Shown here in pieces: positions 9,053 through 17,847 of a stretch of 64,000 nt of DNA. Every line of letters begins with the position of its first letter. Within the stretch, counting starts at the first letter, position 1. Both the position numbers and the translations under genes were made by a program. Where the stretch lies: positions 50,855-114,854 of the forward strand of contig RDYN01000015.1 in NCBI GenBank assembly GCA_004293365.1. The letters run 5' to 3'. The stretch comes from Oscillatoriales cyanobacterium. GTDB lineage: Bacteria; Cyanobacteriota; Cyanobacteriia; Cyanobacteriales; Microcoleaceae. Under the pieces are notes generated by a model. The model searched no databases, was not told the DNA's origin, and worked only from the letters and a program-made list of their open reading frames with translations.

Positions 9053-10177
9053 TCAATCCTCGACTTTCAAAGCTCTTCTTGCTAACTTCACATAAGTTTT
9101 CACAGTTTCATAAGGCATTTCCAAATCAGCAGCAATATCCAACAAAGATTCCCCCAATTCCCGGCGCGCTAAAATCGTCGCCCAAGTTTCTGCAATCTCA
9201 CCAGCCCGACTCCCGCCTGTACGCTTTCTGTGGGCCATAAACTTCTCTGTCAATTCATCGATTCGCGCCGCCAATACACTTTGGATAGAGACTTCGGGTA
9301 GGGATTCTGTCAACCATTGCGATCGCGTTTGTCCCAAACCAAAAGTTGTTTTATGGCCCGTGCCGCAGTAAGGTGCTAATCGCCCCAAGGCATAAAATAA
9401 TTGTACAAAATCTGGGCGTAATGTGCCCGATCGCCCGATCGCAAATTCTACAGCCCCAGTAAATCCCGTCACCATGCCTTTTTTGCCCGCCGCCACCTTT
9501 TGCGACTCCAACTTGTGGCGGCTAATAATTACATTTTCCTCAATCCAAGTCAGAAATTCTGCTTGGTCAAAACTCATACTCGAAAAGTTATTCCAGCGGC
9601 GCAAATAGCTGTGAAAAACATTTTCGGGAACTGGTAGGGGGAAATGATGGCCTTTGCTGCGAAAGCTTGTAGGAGTTACAAAACTAAGTTTTACGTTTCT
9701 CGATAATGGATGTTCTGCTGTTAGCAATTGCTGGTAAGTTGTGGGAGAAAAAGCAATATCCCAAGAGCGAATTAGTAGCGGAGCATTTCGCAAATCAATC
9801 TCTTGGGGCAAATTTTGCAGCCACTGACTCAGCCATTGTACTACTCGCTGGGACAGTCCTGTGACATACCAGCGGTAAATACGATCGCCCAAAAGCTGAA
9901 AGTCCTTACCGGCTGGAAGCAAATCACCCTCCAATCCCGAAATAGTAAAGGCTTTTTCTGACTGATCGTCGTGCAAAAGTTGGGATAAATCCGGGTCAGT
10001 TTCCTGTATTTGATGCAAAAACCAAGCGTGCAAACCTATAGCATACTGCGCGTACAGATAGCTAGCTGCGCGGGGGGTCAATTCAAACACTAATCCGACT
10101 AACTCGGTGTCAGCGGGCCAAATCTGACCAGAGGAAGGAACTTTTTTAGTGGGGGTGGGGTGCGGGGAAATTGCCAT
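9053..10177 (-). CDS. Orphan Cas6-like RAMP endoribonuclease with C-terminal HTH
   Basis: A 374-residue protein with the Cas6 hallmark glycine-rich loop: residues 272-282 (GTGHKTTFGLG) fit GhGxxxxxGhG exactly (h, hydrophobic or small). A preceding block (GFTGAVEFAIG, 238-248) is typical of Cas6 C-terminal ferredoxin folds. The N-terminal half has YAIGLHAWFLH (45-55), where His50 is a candidate catalytic histidine. Cas6 cleaves pre-crRNA inside the repeat. Unusually, residues 300-374 form an extra helical tail containing a sigma-4/LuxR-like helix-turn-helix (SLLDIAADLEMPYETVKTYV). No cas gene or repeat array lies nearby, so it either serves a distant locus or processes another RNA. Confidence 0.75.
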   Translation of the reverse strand: MAISPHPTPTKKVPSSGQIWPADTELVGLVFELTPRAASYLYAQYAIGLHAWFLHQIQETDPDLSQLLHDDQSEKAFTISGLEGDLLPAGKDFQLLGDRIYRWYVTGLSQRVVQWLSQWLQNLPQEIDLRNAPLLIRSWDIAFSPTTYQQLLTAEHPLSRNVKLSFVTPTSFRSKGHHFPLPVPENVFHSYLRRWNNFSSMSFDQAEFLTWIEENVIISRHKLESQKVAAGKKGMVTGFTGAVEFAIGRSGTLRPDFVQLFYALGRLAPYCGTGHKTTFGLGQTRSQWLTESLPEVSIQSVLAARIDELTEKFMAHRKRTGGSRAGEIAETWATILARRELGESLLDIAADLEMPYETVKTYVKLARRALKVED

Positions 10178-10477
10178 AAGATGCCGGAAACAGGGACAGC
10201 AGTGTCATATTTTATCTTTTTTTATCCCCGTTGGGGGATGTTTTTGTCTGAGCGGGCGATCGGCAAAATCTATTAGCAGCTCCAAAAACCGGGTCAACCG
10301 CCAGTTTCCCGAAACCAGAGGGATGCAGAAAAATCACCAAAAAACCGACAACCTAAAACTCAATTTTTGTCAAGTTTTTCCTCCTTGTAAGTAAAGAGAA
10401 ATATATAAGTGTTTAAAATCACATTCTGCGGTACAATTGTCAAAAGCTCGTAGCATCCTCAACTCCGATCCTGAACT

Positions 10478-10840
10478 ATGAACACAACAGAAAAATCCAA
10501 ACTCTCCAACGAAAAAACTTTGGAGGCGATGAAGAATTTCTCCGAAACCTACGCCAAGCGCACTGGAACTTACTTTTGTTCCGAGCCTTCAGTCACTGCT
10601 GTCGTCATAGAAGGACTAGCAAAGCACAAAGACGAACTAGGCGCTCCCCTATGCCCTTGTCGCCATTACGAAGATAAAGAAGCCGAAGTCAAAGCCGCCT
10701 ACTGGAACTGTCCCTGCATTCCCATGCGCGAGCGGAAAGAATGTCACTGTATGTTATTTCTGACGCCAGATAACGATTTTGCTGGAACTAATCAGGAAAT
10801 TGGCATGGATCAGATTCAAGCTGTCAGAGAGACAATGTAA
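10478..10840 (+). CDS. ftrC: Ferredoxin:thioredoxin reductase, catalytic beta chain
   Basis: The 120-residue catalytic subunit reduces thioredoxin with electrons from photosynthetic ferredoxin, linking light to Calvin-cycle and other thiol control in the cytoplasm. All required cysteines are present: Cys59 and Cys61 (CPC), Cys78 and Cys80 (CPC), Cys89 and Cys91 (CHC), which bind the 4Fe-4S cluster and form the active disulfide; an extra Cys34 precedes them. The start is ATG. The variable alpha chain (ftrV) is not in this window. Confidence 0.97.
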   Translation: MNTTEKSKLSNEKTLEAMKNFSETYAKRTGTYFCSEPSVTAVVIEGLAKHKDELGAPLCPCRHYEDKEAEVKAAYWNCPCIPMRERKECHCMLFLTPDNDFAGTNQEIGMDQIQAVRETM

Positions 10841-10980
10841 TCGGTTAAGTAGGCGATCGTGAAATTGGCAGCAGTTTTGAAAACAGGTCGTGATTTTTCC
10901 TATTTTTAAGACTTAGCTATTAGCAAAAACCGATCGCCGCCTACTCAATCCCAAATCCCAAATTCCCAATCTCCAATCGA

Positions 10981-11421
10981 ATGACAGAGGAAATGCCGAT
11001 CGAGTTTTGGCAAGGTATCGAAGAATTTAACAGCCAAGATTTTTACGCTTGTCACGATACCTTAGAGGCTTTGTGGATGGAAGCGGGCGAGCCGGATAAA
11101 AGGTTTTATCAAGGAATATTGCAAATTTCTGTCGCGCTTTATCACTTAAGCAATCAAAACTGGCGCGGTGCAGTAATCTTGCTGGGAGAAGGCATAAATC
11201 GGCTCAGTTATTATCAGCCGAGTTATGGCGGAATTGCCGTTGAAGACTTGATCCGGCAAAGTGCGAAACTTTTGAGTGCGTTGCAACAAGCTGGCTCGGA
11301 AGCAGTAACTAATTTTATACCATTGTTCGCAGGTACAGAAGTTGCAGGCTTGCAATTGCCGCGAATTATAAAATTAGAAGGTGAAACCCGATTGAGAAAA
11401 GGAGATTCCAACGGTAGGTAA
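10981..11421 (+). CDS. DUF309 protein
   Basis: A 146-residue DUF309 protein. The family signature FYACHDTLEALWMEAGEPDK (residues 21-40) and FYQGILQISVALYHL are clear; the conserved His and Glu of the first block (H-x3-E) may bind a metal. The family is widespread in cyanobacteria and plastids without a settled role. The gene lies 140 bp after ftrC on the same strand, but nothing shows co-transcription. Confidence 0.85.
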   Translation: MTEEMPIEFWQGIEEFNSQDFYACHDTLEALWMEAGEPDKRFYQGILQISVALYHLSNQNWRGAVILLGEGINRLSYYQPSYGGIAVEDLIRQSAKLLSALQQAGSEAVTNFIPLFAGTEVAGLQLPRIIKLEGETRLRKGDSNGR

Positions 11422-11565
11422 GAAGGGTGGGAAAATCGCGGTATTTTCAGGTTATACCATGTGTTGTACGGCAGATGCGATACAATTATAAGTTGTGCTG
11501 CTTAGGTTGTTGATTTCAGTAGTTTTGAGGTTGCCTTTAAGCGGTTTCCATCAAGTTTAAAAAGT

Positions 11566-12054
11566 ATGGATATAGTTGAATTTCGAGGCATTTCGTTTGT
11601 TGTAGCGACTCCACCGCTACAGCCTATCTCTATTCAAGATTTATCTGCGATTGAGGACTGTCTAGGCTTTCTATTTCCGGAAGATTACCGTGCGTTCGTG
11701 AATACATTAGGACTGGGCGAAACCGACCTGAGCATAAGAACACTTCCTCCACAGGAAATTTTGGATAGTTATCTTAGTGAGGTTCGTGGTAGATTGTCTG
11801 GGGACTGGTTCTGGGCTAAAAATCCCGATGTACTTACACAAGCTCAAGCTATTGAGTGTGTCCCATTCTTTGATAGCCCTAGCGGTGACGATATTCTGTT
11901 CCATCCATCTGACCTAAATCGTTGGTTCATTTTGCCTCATGAAGGAGAGGAAGCCATTGTTGTTCACTCTTTTCAGGAACTCTGTGATTTCTATTTGCGA
12001 AGATCTAATGATTTGCAACCTCCCTATAAGTTCTACGGTTATGATGATATCTGA
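11566..12054 (+). CDS. SMI1/KNR4 (SUKH) family protein
   Basis: A 162-residue single-domain SUKH protein. Supporting features are the N-terminal block LSAIEDCLGFLFPEDYRAFV, typical of SMI1/KNR4, the central FFDSPSGDDILFHP, and the C-terminal VVHSFQELCDFYLRR. In bacteria this fold is often the immunity protein of contact-dependent toxin systems. No toxin gene is beside it, so here it is an orphan immunity-like or housekeeping version. No good ribosome binding site precedes the ATG. Confidence 0.75.
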   Translation: MDIVEFRGISFVVATPPLQPISIQDLSAIEDCLGFLFPEDYRAFVNTLGLGETDLSIRTLPPQEILDSYLSEVRGRLSGDWFWAKNPDVLTQAQAIECVPFFDSPSGDDILFHPSDLNRWFILPHEGEEAIVVHSFQELCDFYLRRSNDLQPPYKFYGYDDI

Positions 12055-12605
12055 AAAAAGGTGGGAACGATCGCCACACAATAACGCTCATGCACACAAA
12101 CCCCCGAAAGTTGATCGGTTGTGATGCAAAGTCTATCTGCGGTGTGCGATGGACAACGTTGCATTTTTCACCGACAGGTGAAATGCGATCGCCCTAGCAA
12201 TGCGGAGCATTATCGCCCGCAACTTCGGACGATCGATCGCCAGCTTTCCCTATCCTAGAAAAATACAGCCCCCGCCAATACTCAAATGAGATGGAAACTA
12301 ATTTAAAGAAAGAACCTACCTAATAAATCAAAATTTGCCGAACTCACTGCGGACAGCTTATTCCTTGGTACCTATAGAGTTTGCCCGAAACTTCCGGATG
12401 CGAGCAACCGTCAAAAAACTTGCTTTCTCCAGTAAATCATCCAAACAGGCGAAGAAAGGGCTGCTGTCTTGCTAGGATAATTGATTGACGCTCTCGGGCA
12501 GGTCGATCGACCTAACCGAAATTTTTCACGGCCGTTAAGATAAAATACCTAACCGATCGCGTGTGGTAGATCTAATCTCCCTAGAGAAAAATCAGGGGTG
12601 AGATA
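12055..12605. other. Long intergenic region, no gene recognised
   Basis: About 550 bp rich in GATCGATCG/HIP1-like sites. No open frame with protein character, tRNA or known RNA family was recognised. The last 15 bp supply the ribosome binding site (AGGGGTGAGATA) of the lptA-like gene, so the lpt promoter is presumably in the downstream half. Confidence 0.55.
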
Positions 12606-13160
12606 ATGCCCTTCAGCAATTTCAAAAATTTTGAGGCTTGCCAAGCTATGATGCCCTCCGCTAAACTACTCAATTCCCGCCTATTCAAAGGATTATCGCT
12701 GCTCTTGCCGCTGACTCTGGCTGGCGCGATCGCCTCTCCCACCTACCCGCAAGCCGCCCCGCCCCGCACTCTTTCCGTGCGATCGGACGTTCAAGAAGCC
12801 GACTCCAAAACAGGCATCGTGACAGCCCGCGGCAACGTCCAAATCAACTATCCAGCCCGCCAAATACAAGCCACCGCAGCCCAAGCTCAATACTTCAGCC
12901 GCGAGCGCCGGATCATTCTCAGCGGCGACGTGTACGTATTGCAGCAGGGCAACAGCCTGCGCGGCGAAACCGTGACATACTTGATCGATGAAGGTCGGTT
13001 TATTGCCCTGCCAGACAACCCAGGACAGGTAGAATCCGTATATCTGGTGGCGCCAGAACAAGATGCAGCAGCCCAAAATGCGATCGGGCCCAAACCGGCT
13101 CCGGTTAATCCAAATCCCGCTGTTAAACCGCCCGCCCGTCCCCGAACAGCCCCCAGATAA
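12606..13160 (+). CDS. lptA: LptA/OstA-like periplasmic LPS transport protein
   Basis: A 184-residue protein with an N-terminal signal peptide (hydrophobic stretch near residues 29-43, after basic Lys/Arg) and one OstA/LptA domain: VTARGNVQINYPARQIQATA, LSGDVYVLQQGNSLRGETVT. LptA-type beta-jellyroll proteins bridge LPS from the inner to the outer membrane. The C-terminus is a Pro/Ala-rich tail (about residues 158-184), which fits a periplasmic spacer. The ATG was chosen because a ribosome binding site sits just upstream. lptB and lptF/G follow on the same strand, supporting the assignment. Confidence 0.85.
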   Translation: MPFSNFKNFEACQAMMPSAKLLNSRLFKGLSLLLPLTLAGAIASPTYPQAAPPRTLSVRSDVQEADSKTGIVTARGNVQINYPARQIQATAAQAQYFSRERRIILSGDVYVLQQGNSLRGETVTYLIDEGRFIALPDNPGQVESVYLVAPEQDAAAQNAIGPKPAPVNPNPAVKPPARPRTAPR

Positions 13161-13250
13161 CAGCCCCCAATCGCAGCAAAATTTCGCACCGGCAAAAACA
13201 TCAACTGTTGGATATCTGCCTAAAACAATAATTTTTATTGCCATTCTTGT

Positions 13251-13273
13251 GGAACAGGCATCCTGCCTGTTCC
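13251..13273. repeat. Short palindrome GGAACAGGCA/TGCCTGTTCC
   Basis: A near-perfect 23-bp palindrome between lptA and lptB. The same motif family (GGAACRGGCATCYTGCC) appears at 26300-26361 and 27330-27353, so it is a dispersed repeat. Confidence 0.75.
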
Positions 13274-13324
13274 GATATCAAAGCTGAAATGCACGACAAT
13301 TGAAAGCCCAGAATAGATGCGAAT

Positions 13325-13438
13325 GACAGTTGACAGTTGACAGTTGACAGTTGACAGTTGTTTCTAATGACTAATGACTGATGACTGATGACTGATGACA
13401 CTGATGACTAATGACTAATGACTAATGACTAATGACTT
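13325..13438. repeat. Heptanucleotide STRR arrays
   Basis: Two adjacent arrays with a 7-bp period: TTGACAG units at about 13325-13360, then TGACTAA/TGACTGA units at about 13366-13438. They end about 25 bp before the lptB start and occupy most of its upstream region. Confidence 0.9.
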
Positions 13439-13463
13439 CTTCTTAGAATTTGCCTAGGCGAGC

Positions 13464-14192
13464 ATGAAAATTGTACTCGAAAATATTCACAAATCCTACG
13501 GAAAACGCAATGTAGTCAGTCGCGTCAACCTTTCAGTAGCCCAAGGAGAAATCGTCGGACTGCTCGGCCCCAACGGTGCAGGCAAAACCACAACATTTTA
13601 CATCGCCACCGGATTAGAAAAACCCAATCAAGGGACTGTTTGGCTCAACGATTTAGACATCACTAAATTGCCCATGCACAAACGCGCCGAGTTGGGAATA
13701 GGCTATCTAGCTCAAGAAGCCAGCATTTTCCGCAATATGAGCGTGCGCGACAACATTTTGTTAGTTTTAGAACAAACTCAAGTCCCCCGCTGGGAATGGA
13801 ACCATCGAGTCGATTTCCTGTTGCAAGAATTTCGCTTAGAAAAAATATCATCCAGTTTGGGAATTCAAATCTCCGGGGGAGAAAGGCGGCGGACTGAACT
13901 GGCGAGAGCTTTAGCTGCTGGGCGAGACGGGCCGATGTTCCTATTTTTAGACGAACCCTTCGCAGGTGTCGATCCGATCGCAGTTGACGAAATTCAGACG
14001 ATTATTGCCAAACTGCGCGATCGTAAAATCGGCATCCTGATCACCGATCACAACGTCCGAGAAACCCTCGAAATTACCGATCGAGCCTACATCATGCGAG
14101 ACGGTCAAATTTTAGCCTCCGGGGCTGAAGAAGAACTCTACAGCAACCCTTTAGTGCGGCAGTATTACTTAGGCGACAACTTCGTGCGATAG
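13464..14192 (+). CDS. lptB: LPS export ABC transporter ATPase
   Basis: A 242-residue ATPase that powers extraction of LPS from the inner membrane. Walker A is GPNGAGKTT (35-43), the Q-loop region is GYLAQEASIFR, the signature is SGGERRR (137-143), Walker B is FLFLDEP (159-165) and the switch His is in TDHNVRETL. YLAQEASIF and GERRRTE are characteristic of LptB rather than other ABC ATPases. It follows the lptA-like gene, separated by about 300 bp of heptanucleotide repeats. Confidence 0.95.
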   Translation: MKIVLENIHKSYGKRNVVSRVNLSVAQGEIVGLLGPNGAGKTTTFYIATGLEKPNQGTVWLNDLDITKLPMHKRAELGIGYLAQEASIFRNMSVRDNILLVLEQTQVPRWEWNHRVDFLLQEFRLEKISSSLGIQISGGERRRTELARALAAGRDGPMFLFLDEPFAGVDPIAVDEIQTIIAKLRDRKIGILITDHNVRETLEITDRAYIMRDGQILASGAEEELYSNPLVRQYYLGDNFVR

Positions 14193-14240
14193 TCTTTTAA
14201 AAGCACAAGACAGAAACAGGACTTACGCATTCAAAGTCCA

Positions 14241-14307
14241 AGAAACCGGGTTTTTTAGTTAATCTTTGGAATATAACGAAGGATTTTCGTAAAAAAACCC
14301 GGTTTCT
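14241..14307. repeat. Interspersed hairpin repeat (AGAAACCGGGTTTTTT family)
   Basis: The same arms as at 5158-5224, here between lptB and lptF/G. Because it could act as a terminator or RNA stability element, it may uncouple expression of the ATPase and the permease. Confidence 0.85.
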
Positions 14308-14391
14308 GACCACCCCTGCGTAACTCCCAAGAAATTTAAAATTGAGAATTTAAATTTTAACTTAAGGAGCGATCGGCAAAAACGCCAAAGT

Positions 14392-15558
14392 ATGAAAATA
14401 GCAACGTCCAAATCCTTCAATCCCCTCAACAGGCTGCCGAGAATATCAGTAATGGACTGGTACATTACCAAAGAACTAATCGGCCCATTTCTGTTTGGCG
14501 TCGGACTATTTACATCAGTCGCCGTCACCGTGGGAGCCTTATTTGAATTAGTCCGCAGAGTAGCAGAATCAGGCCTCCCCTACGGCGCCGCAATGGAAAT
14601 TTTTCTGCTGCAAATTCCGTACTTTGTAGTATTAGCTTTCCCCATGTCAATGCTGCTAGCAACCCTAATGAGCTACAGCCGACTTTCCAGCGACAGCGAA
14701 CTCATCGCCCTCCGCAGTTGCGGAGTTAGCGTGTACCGATTGATAATGCCCGCAGTCATTATGAGTTTAATAGTTGCCGGCTTCACCTTTGCTTTGCAAG
14801 AATTAGTCGTACCCGCCGCCAGCTACAGAGCCACATTAACTTTAGACAGAGCCCTGAAGCGAGAAAAACCGACGTTTCAAGATCGAAATATTATCTACAC
14901 AGAATTTCGCAAACCCGAAAAAGGCGGTGAAGAAATCCTGTCCCGATTTTTTTATGCAGAACAGTTTGACGGCCAGCAAATGAAAGGTTTAACAATTATC
15001 GATCGCTCCGCCCCAGGCCTCAATCAAATCGTTTCTTCAGAATCAGCGACTTGGAATCCCTCAGAAAACACCTGGGATTTTTTCAACGGCACCGCTTATA
15101 TAGTAGCTCCCGACGGCTCTTACCGCAATATAGTTAGATTCCAACACCAGCAATTGCAACTCCCCCGCACGCCCTTAGATTTAGCTGCGAGAGTCCGAGA
15201 TTTCAAGGAAATGAACATTGCTCAAGCTTTAGAGCGTTTGGAAATCATTAAAAACAGCGGCGATGCACCGCAAATTCGCAAACTCCGGGTGCGAATTCAA
15301 GAAAAATATGCTTTTCCCTTTGTCTGCTTGGTATTTGGCTTAGTGGGAGCCGCTTTGGGCACTCAACCGAGGCGATCGGGGAAAGGCACGAGTTTTGGTA
15401 TTAGCGTGGTGGTAATTTTTACTTACTACGTATTTTCTTTCATCACCAGTTCAATGGGCGTGAAAGCTGTTTTAACACCGATTCTATCGGCTTGGTTGCC
15501 GATCGCATTTGGCTTGGGAATCGGCGGATTGTTGTTAGGAAGAGCCGCCTCTCGGTAA
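14392..15558 (+). CDS. LptF/LptG-family LPS export permease
   Basis: A 388-residue YjgP/YjgQ-family permease. The N-terminal block MDWYITKELIGPFLFGVGLF starts at residue 21. Three transmembrane helices precede a periplasmic beta-jellyroll domain (about 130-285), and three more helices follow. It partners with LptB to move LPS to the LptA bridge. Cyanobacteria usually have a single LptF/G-type gene, so F versus G is not assigned. The ATG at 14392 lacks a close ribosome binding site; ATG 14452 is an alternative that starts directly at the family's conserved block. Confidence 0.93.
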   Translation: MKIATSKSFNPLNRLPRISVMDWYITKELIGPFLFGVGLFTSVAVTVGALFELVRRVAESGLPYGAAMEIFLLQIPYFVVLAFPMSMLLATLMSYSRLSSDSELIALRSCGVSVYRLIMPAVIMSLIVAGFTFALQELVVPAASYRATLTLDRALKREKPTFQDRNIIYTEFRKPEKGGEEILSRFFYAEQFDGQQMKGLTIIDRSAPGLNQIVSSESATWNPSENTWDFFNGTAYIVAPDGSYRNIVRFQHQQLQLPRTPLDLAARVRDFKEMNIAQALERLEIIKNSGDAPQIRKLRVRIQEKYAFPFVCLVFGLVGAALGTQPRRSGKGTSFGISVVVIFTYYVFSFITSSMGVKAVLTPILSAWLPIAFGLGIGGLLLGRAASR

Positions 15559-16049
15559 GTTTTACCAATCAAATTAGAAATTTGGAAAATTCACATTCCT
15601 AGGGTGGATCGCCCAAAAAAAATCTCTAACTCAATATCGACAATCTCATAGCGACGCACCTTATACCATTGCTCAAAAGTCTTACTACAAAAAAGTGTTA
15701 GGTTTGTTTCTTCCATCCGTGTTTTTCAGGTGCGTCGCTGTGAAATTGTCTGTCAAATTCAGGGATTTTTAAGGGAGCCACACCCTACAGCTAAGTCACA
15801 TCATGTCCGGTTGATTACCATCACAAAAACGGTTTGTAGTGCGGACTTCAGTCCGCAGCATAAAGCGGACTGAAGTCCGCACTACAAACCCATCACAAAA
15901 ACGGTTTGTAGTGCGGACTTCAGTCCGCAGCATAAAGCGGACTGAAGTCCGCACTACAAACCTTGCTTATTGGGTCAATCGATCGGACATGATATCATCC
16001 GTTAAATCCGTTAAATCTGTTAAATAATCCGTTGCCGAACTTCCTTCAT
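15559..16049. other. Repeat-rich intergenic region
   Basis: Besides the tandem hairpins annotated separately, it holds an imperfect copy of an ATCTCATAGCGACGCACCTT element (about 15645-15665) that recurs at 41688-41708. A GTTAAATC-type heptamer repeat lies near 15999-16024. No gene is seen. Confidence 0.7.
15819..15962. repeat. Two tandem 72-bp units, each with a 60-bp hairpin
   Basis: Units 15819-15890 and 15891-15962 are practically identical. Each ends in a near-perfect hairpin whose arms begin GGTTTGTAGTGCGGACTTC. This is the GTAGTG(A/C)GGACT repeat family also found at 295, 594, 45111, 50298, 56258 and 63414. Confidence 0.92.
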
Positions 16050-17414
16050 TTAAGGATTAGCAAAAGTATTGATTTCCCCGCCACCAATATAGCGCCCCGG
16101 AGTCAAAGAGCGAGGTGTAGAAAAAGGTTGCGGTTGAATTGGCTGCCCGCCCCGATCGGTATTTTGGGGAACTACTCCAAAGTTAGGCTGGCTTGGCAAA
16201 TTAATCTGGCTCGGTTGAGGTTGTTGAAATTGAGAATTCGCTGAATAGGGAGAGAATTGAGGGTTAATTATCTTGTTTGCTCCGATCGCACTCGTGCTAG
16301 GGGATTGCCCCAAATTCGGAATTAGCGGTATTGGTGAAGGTGTGGCGACAGGAAGCGCCACAGGTTGAACTTCCGGTGCGAAGCCCGAGTCGGATAAATT
16401 AGTTTGGTAGGGATTTTTGGGCAAAGCCACCGTTGGAACCTGTGGAGTAATTGTGGGGATGACTGATGCTTTGGAATTTAACCCGGCAAATGATTCAGGA
16501 AGTGTAGCTGCCGGGTTTAAAAATTGTTGAGAGTCGCTAATAATTGTATTAGTAGAAGCCGGAACGGGGGAGAGGGGTGCAGGAACATTCACAGGATTTG
16601 CTCTCCCTTGAGCTGTAGCTACCGTTGGCAACAAATTTGCCGGATTTGTCCCAGACCCAAAAGAAGCAGGTCGATCGAGCAATTTAGGGGTGTTTGCAGT
16701 TTTCACGGCCGCCGCCGTTGCTGAAATGTCAGCAGCGACGTATTTTTTCATGGCTGCTTGCAGCGGACTCAAAGGCAGAGGATTGTCGTTTTGTTTGCTG
16801 GAATTACCGCTACCTGATGCCTCCGGTAAAGTTGCTTCCGGTGTACCCGCAGAGTTAGACTCGATCGTTTTTATCCCGGAAATCGTCGTCCCACTGCCAG
16901 ATAAACTCCAATCTGATGTCGGGTTTGAACTTGGCAAGCTGGAATTTTGCGGGTTATTGTTTACACTCCCAATCGCAGGATTTTGTAAATTTGACAGCGA
17001 CATAAATGTGTTGATTGCCGTCGGCTTTGGCTCTGAAGATCGCTTAGGCTTTTCTAAGCCGCGAGTGCGAATTTCGTCGAATAAACCTTTGCCTTTGACT
17101 GCTGATGAATTCAACAAGTTCAGTTCAGAATTGGAGCGATTGAACTGATTGGCTAGCACCGGCAAGCTGTCGATTTCAGCGGCAATGGCACTATCTTCAG
17201 CAGACAGTCCGGGGAGCGCATCTGGATTGTTTGAGCTTGCTGCTTCTTCTTCGCCATCTATGCTCAACCTTTCTGGATTTACGGAGACTTCCCAGATAAA
17301 TAACCCTCCCGCACACAGCACGGCTAGCGGAGCCCAAACCGACGGTTGCGTCCAGTGGCGGAACCGCGCTATTAGATAGCGGACAGATGTAGGGAATTTC
17401 TTGAAATTTGACAT
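16050..17414 (-). CDS. Membrane-anchored low-complexity protein, unknown
   Basis: I do not recognise this protein. From ATG 17414 it has 454 residues (an upstream ATG at 17459 would add 15). I prefer 17414 because GGAAG lies at a suitable distance. A single transmembrane segment (WAPLAVLCAGGLFIWEVSV) sits near the N-terminus. The rest, presumably outside the membrane, is Ser/Asn/Pro/Gln-rich with few hydrophobic blocks (FGSGTNPANLLP, QFQQPQPSQINLPSQ) and ends in FSTPRSLTPGRYIGGGE. It looks like a disordered periplasmic linker or wall-spanning tail. It stands alone between lptF/G and pgl. Confidence 0.75.
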   Translation of the reverse strand: MSNFKKFPTSVRYLIARFRHWTQPSVWAPLAVLCAGGLFIWEVSVNPERLSIDGEEEAASSNNPDALPGLSAEDSAIAAEIDSLPVLANQFNRSNSELNLLNSSAVKGKGLFDEIRTRGLEKPKRSSEPKPTAINTFMSLSNLQNPAIGSVNNNPQNSSLPSSNPTSDWSLSGSGTTISGIKTIESNSAGTPEATLPEASGSGNSSKQNDNPLPLSPLQAAMKKYVAADISATAAAVKTANTPKLLDRPASFGSGTNPANLLPTVATAQGRANPVNVPAPLSPVPASTNTIISDSQQFLNPAATLPESFAGLNSKASVIPTITPQVPTVALPKNPYQTNLSDSGFAPEVQPVALPVATPSPIPLIPNLGQSPSTSAIGANKIINPQFSPYSANSQFQQPQPSQINLPSQPNFGVVPQNTDRGGQPIQPQPFSTPRSLTPGRYIGGGEINTFANP

Positions 17415-17847
17415 AGTTTTGCTTCCATCCGAGCCAGGGGACTTAAAACTATTTTTCATAGTCTACCACATCAATCTTGATGATTTTTGCTGTCCCCAGG
17501 TAAGTGCGATCGCGATTTTGATTGCAAGTTGCGAAAAATATAATAGCAGAAGCAAGAACTATCAAGGAAGTTCCACTATATATCATCTTGTGAAAAGTGC
17601 AATTAAGAACGTCCTAACTCTCGGGAACGGTTGCTACAGATGTATGCAACAGGTGAAGGTCGATTGAGTACCGACCGAAATAAGTTTTGCCCGGTAAAAT
17701 AAAGCAGACATAAGAATGATAAAATCCGAGTTGACGCGGTGTAGAGCCTTCCAAGCGTATCAGCCGATCGACCTCAAAGCAAAATGTCAAGGTCAAATTT
17801 GGGTAATTGTTGAGATTCAGACGAAGAGGAAAGTTGAGAGGAAATTA

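Noticed and set aside
8926..9240. Open frame of 104 codons on the plus strand
   Set aside because: Overlaps the Cas6-like gene antisense, with low-complexity Phe/Ser/Cys composition and no domain.
12693..13244. Long minus-strand frame opposite lptA
   Set aside because: Entirely antisense to a well-supported LptA-like gene; composition is that of a shadow frame.
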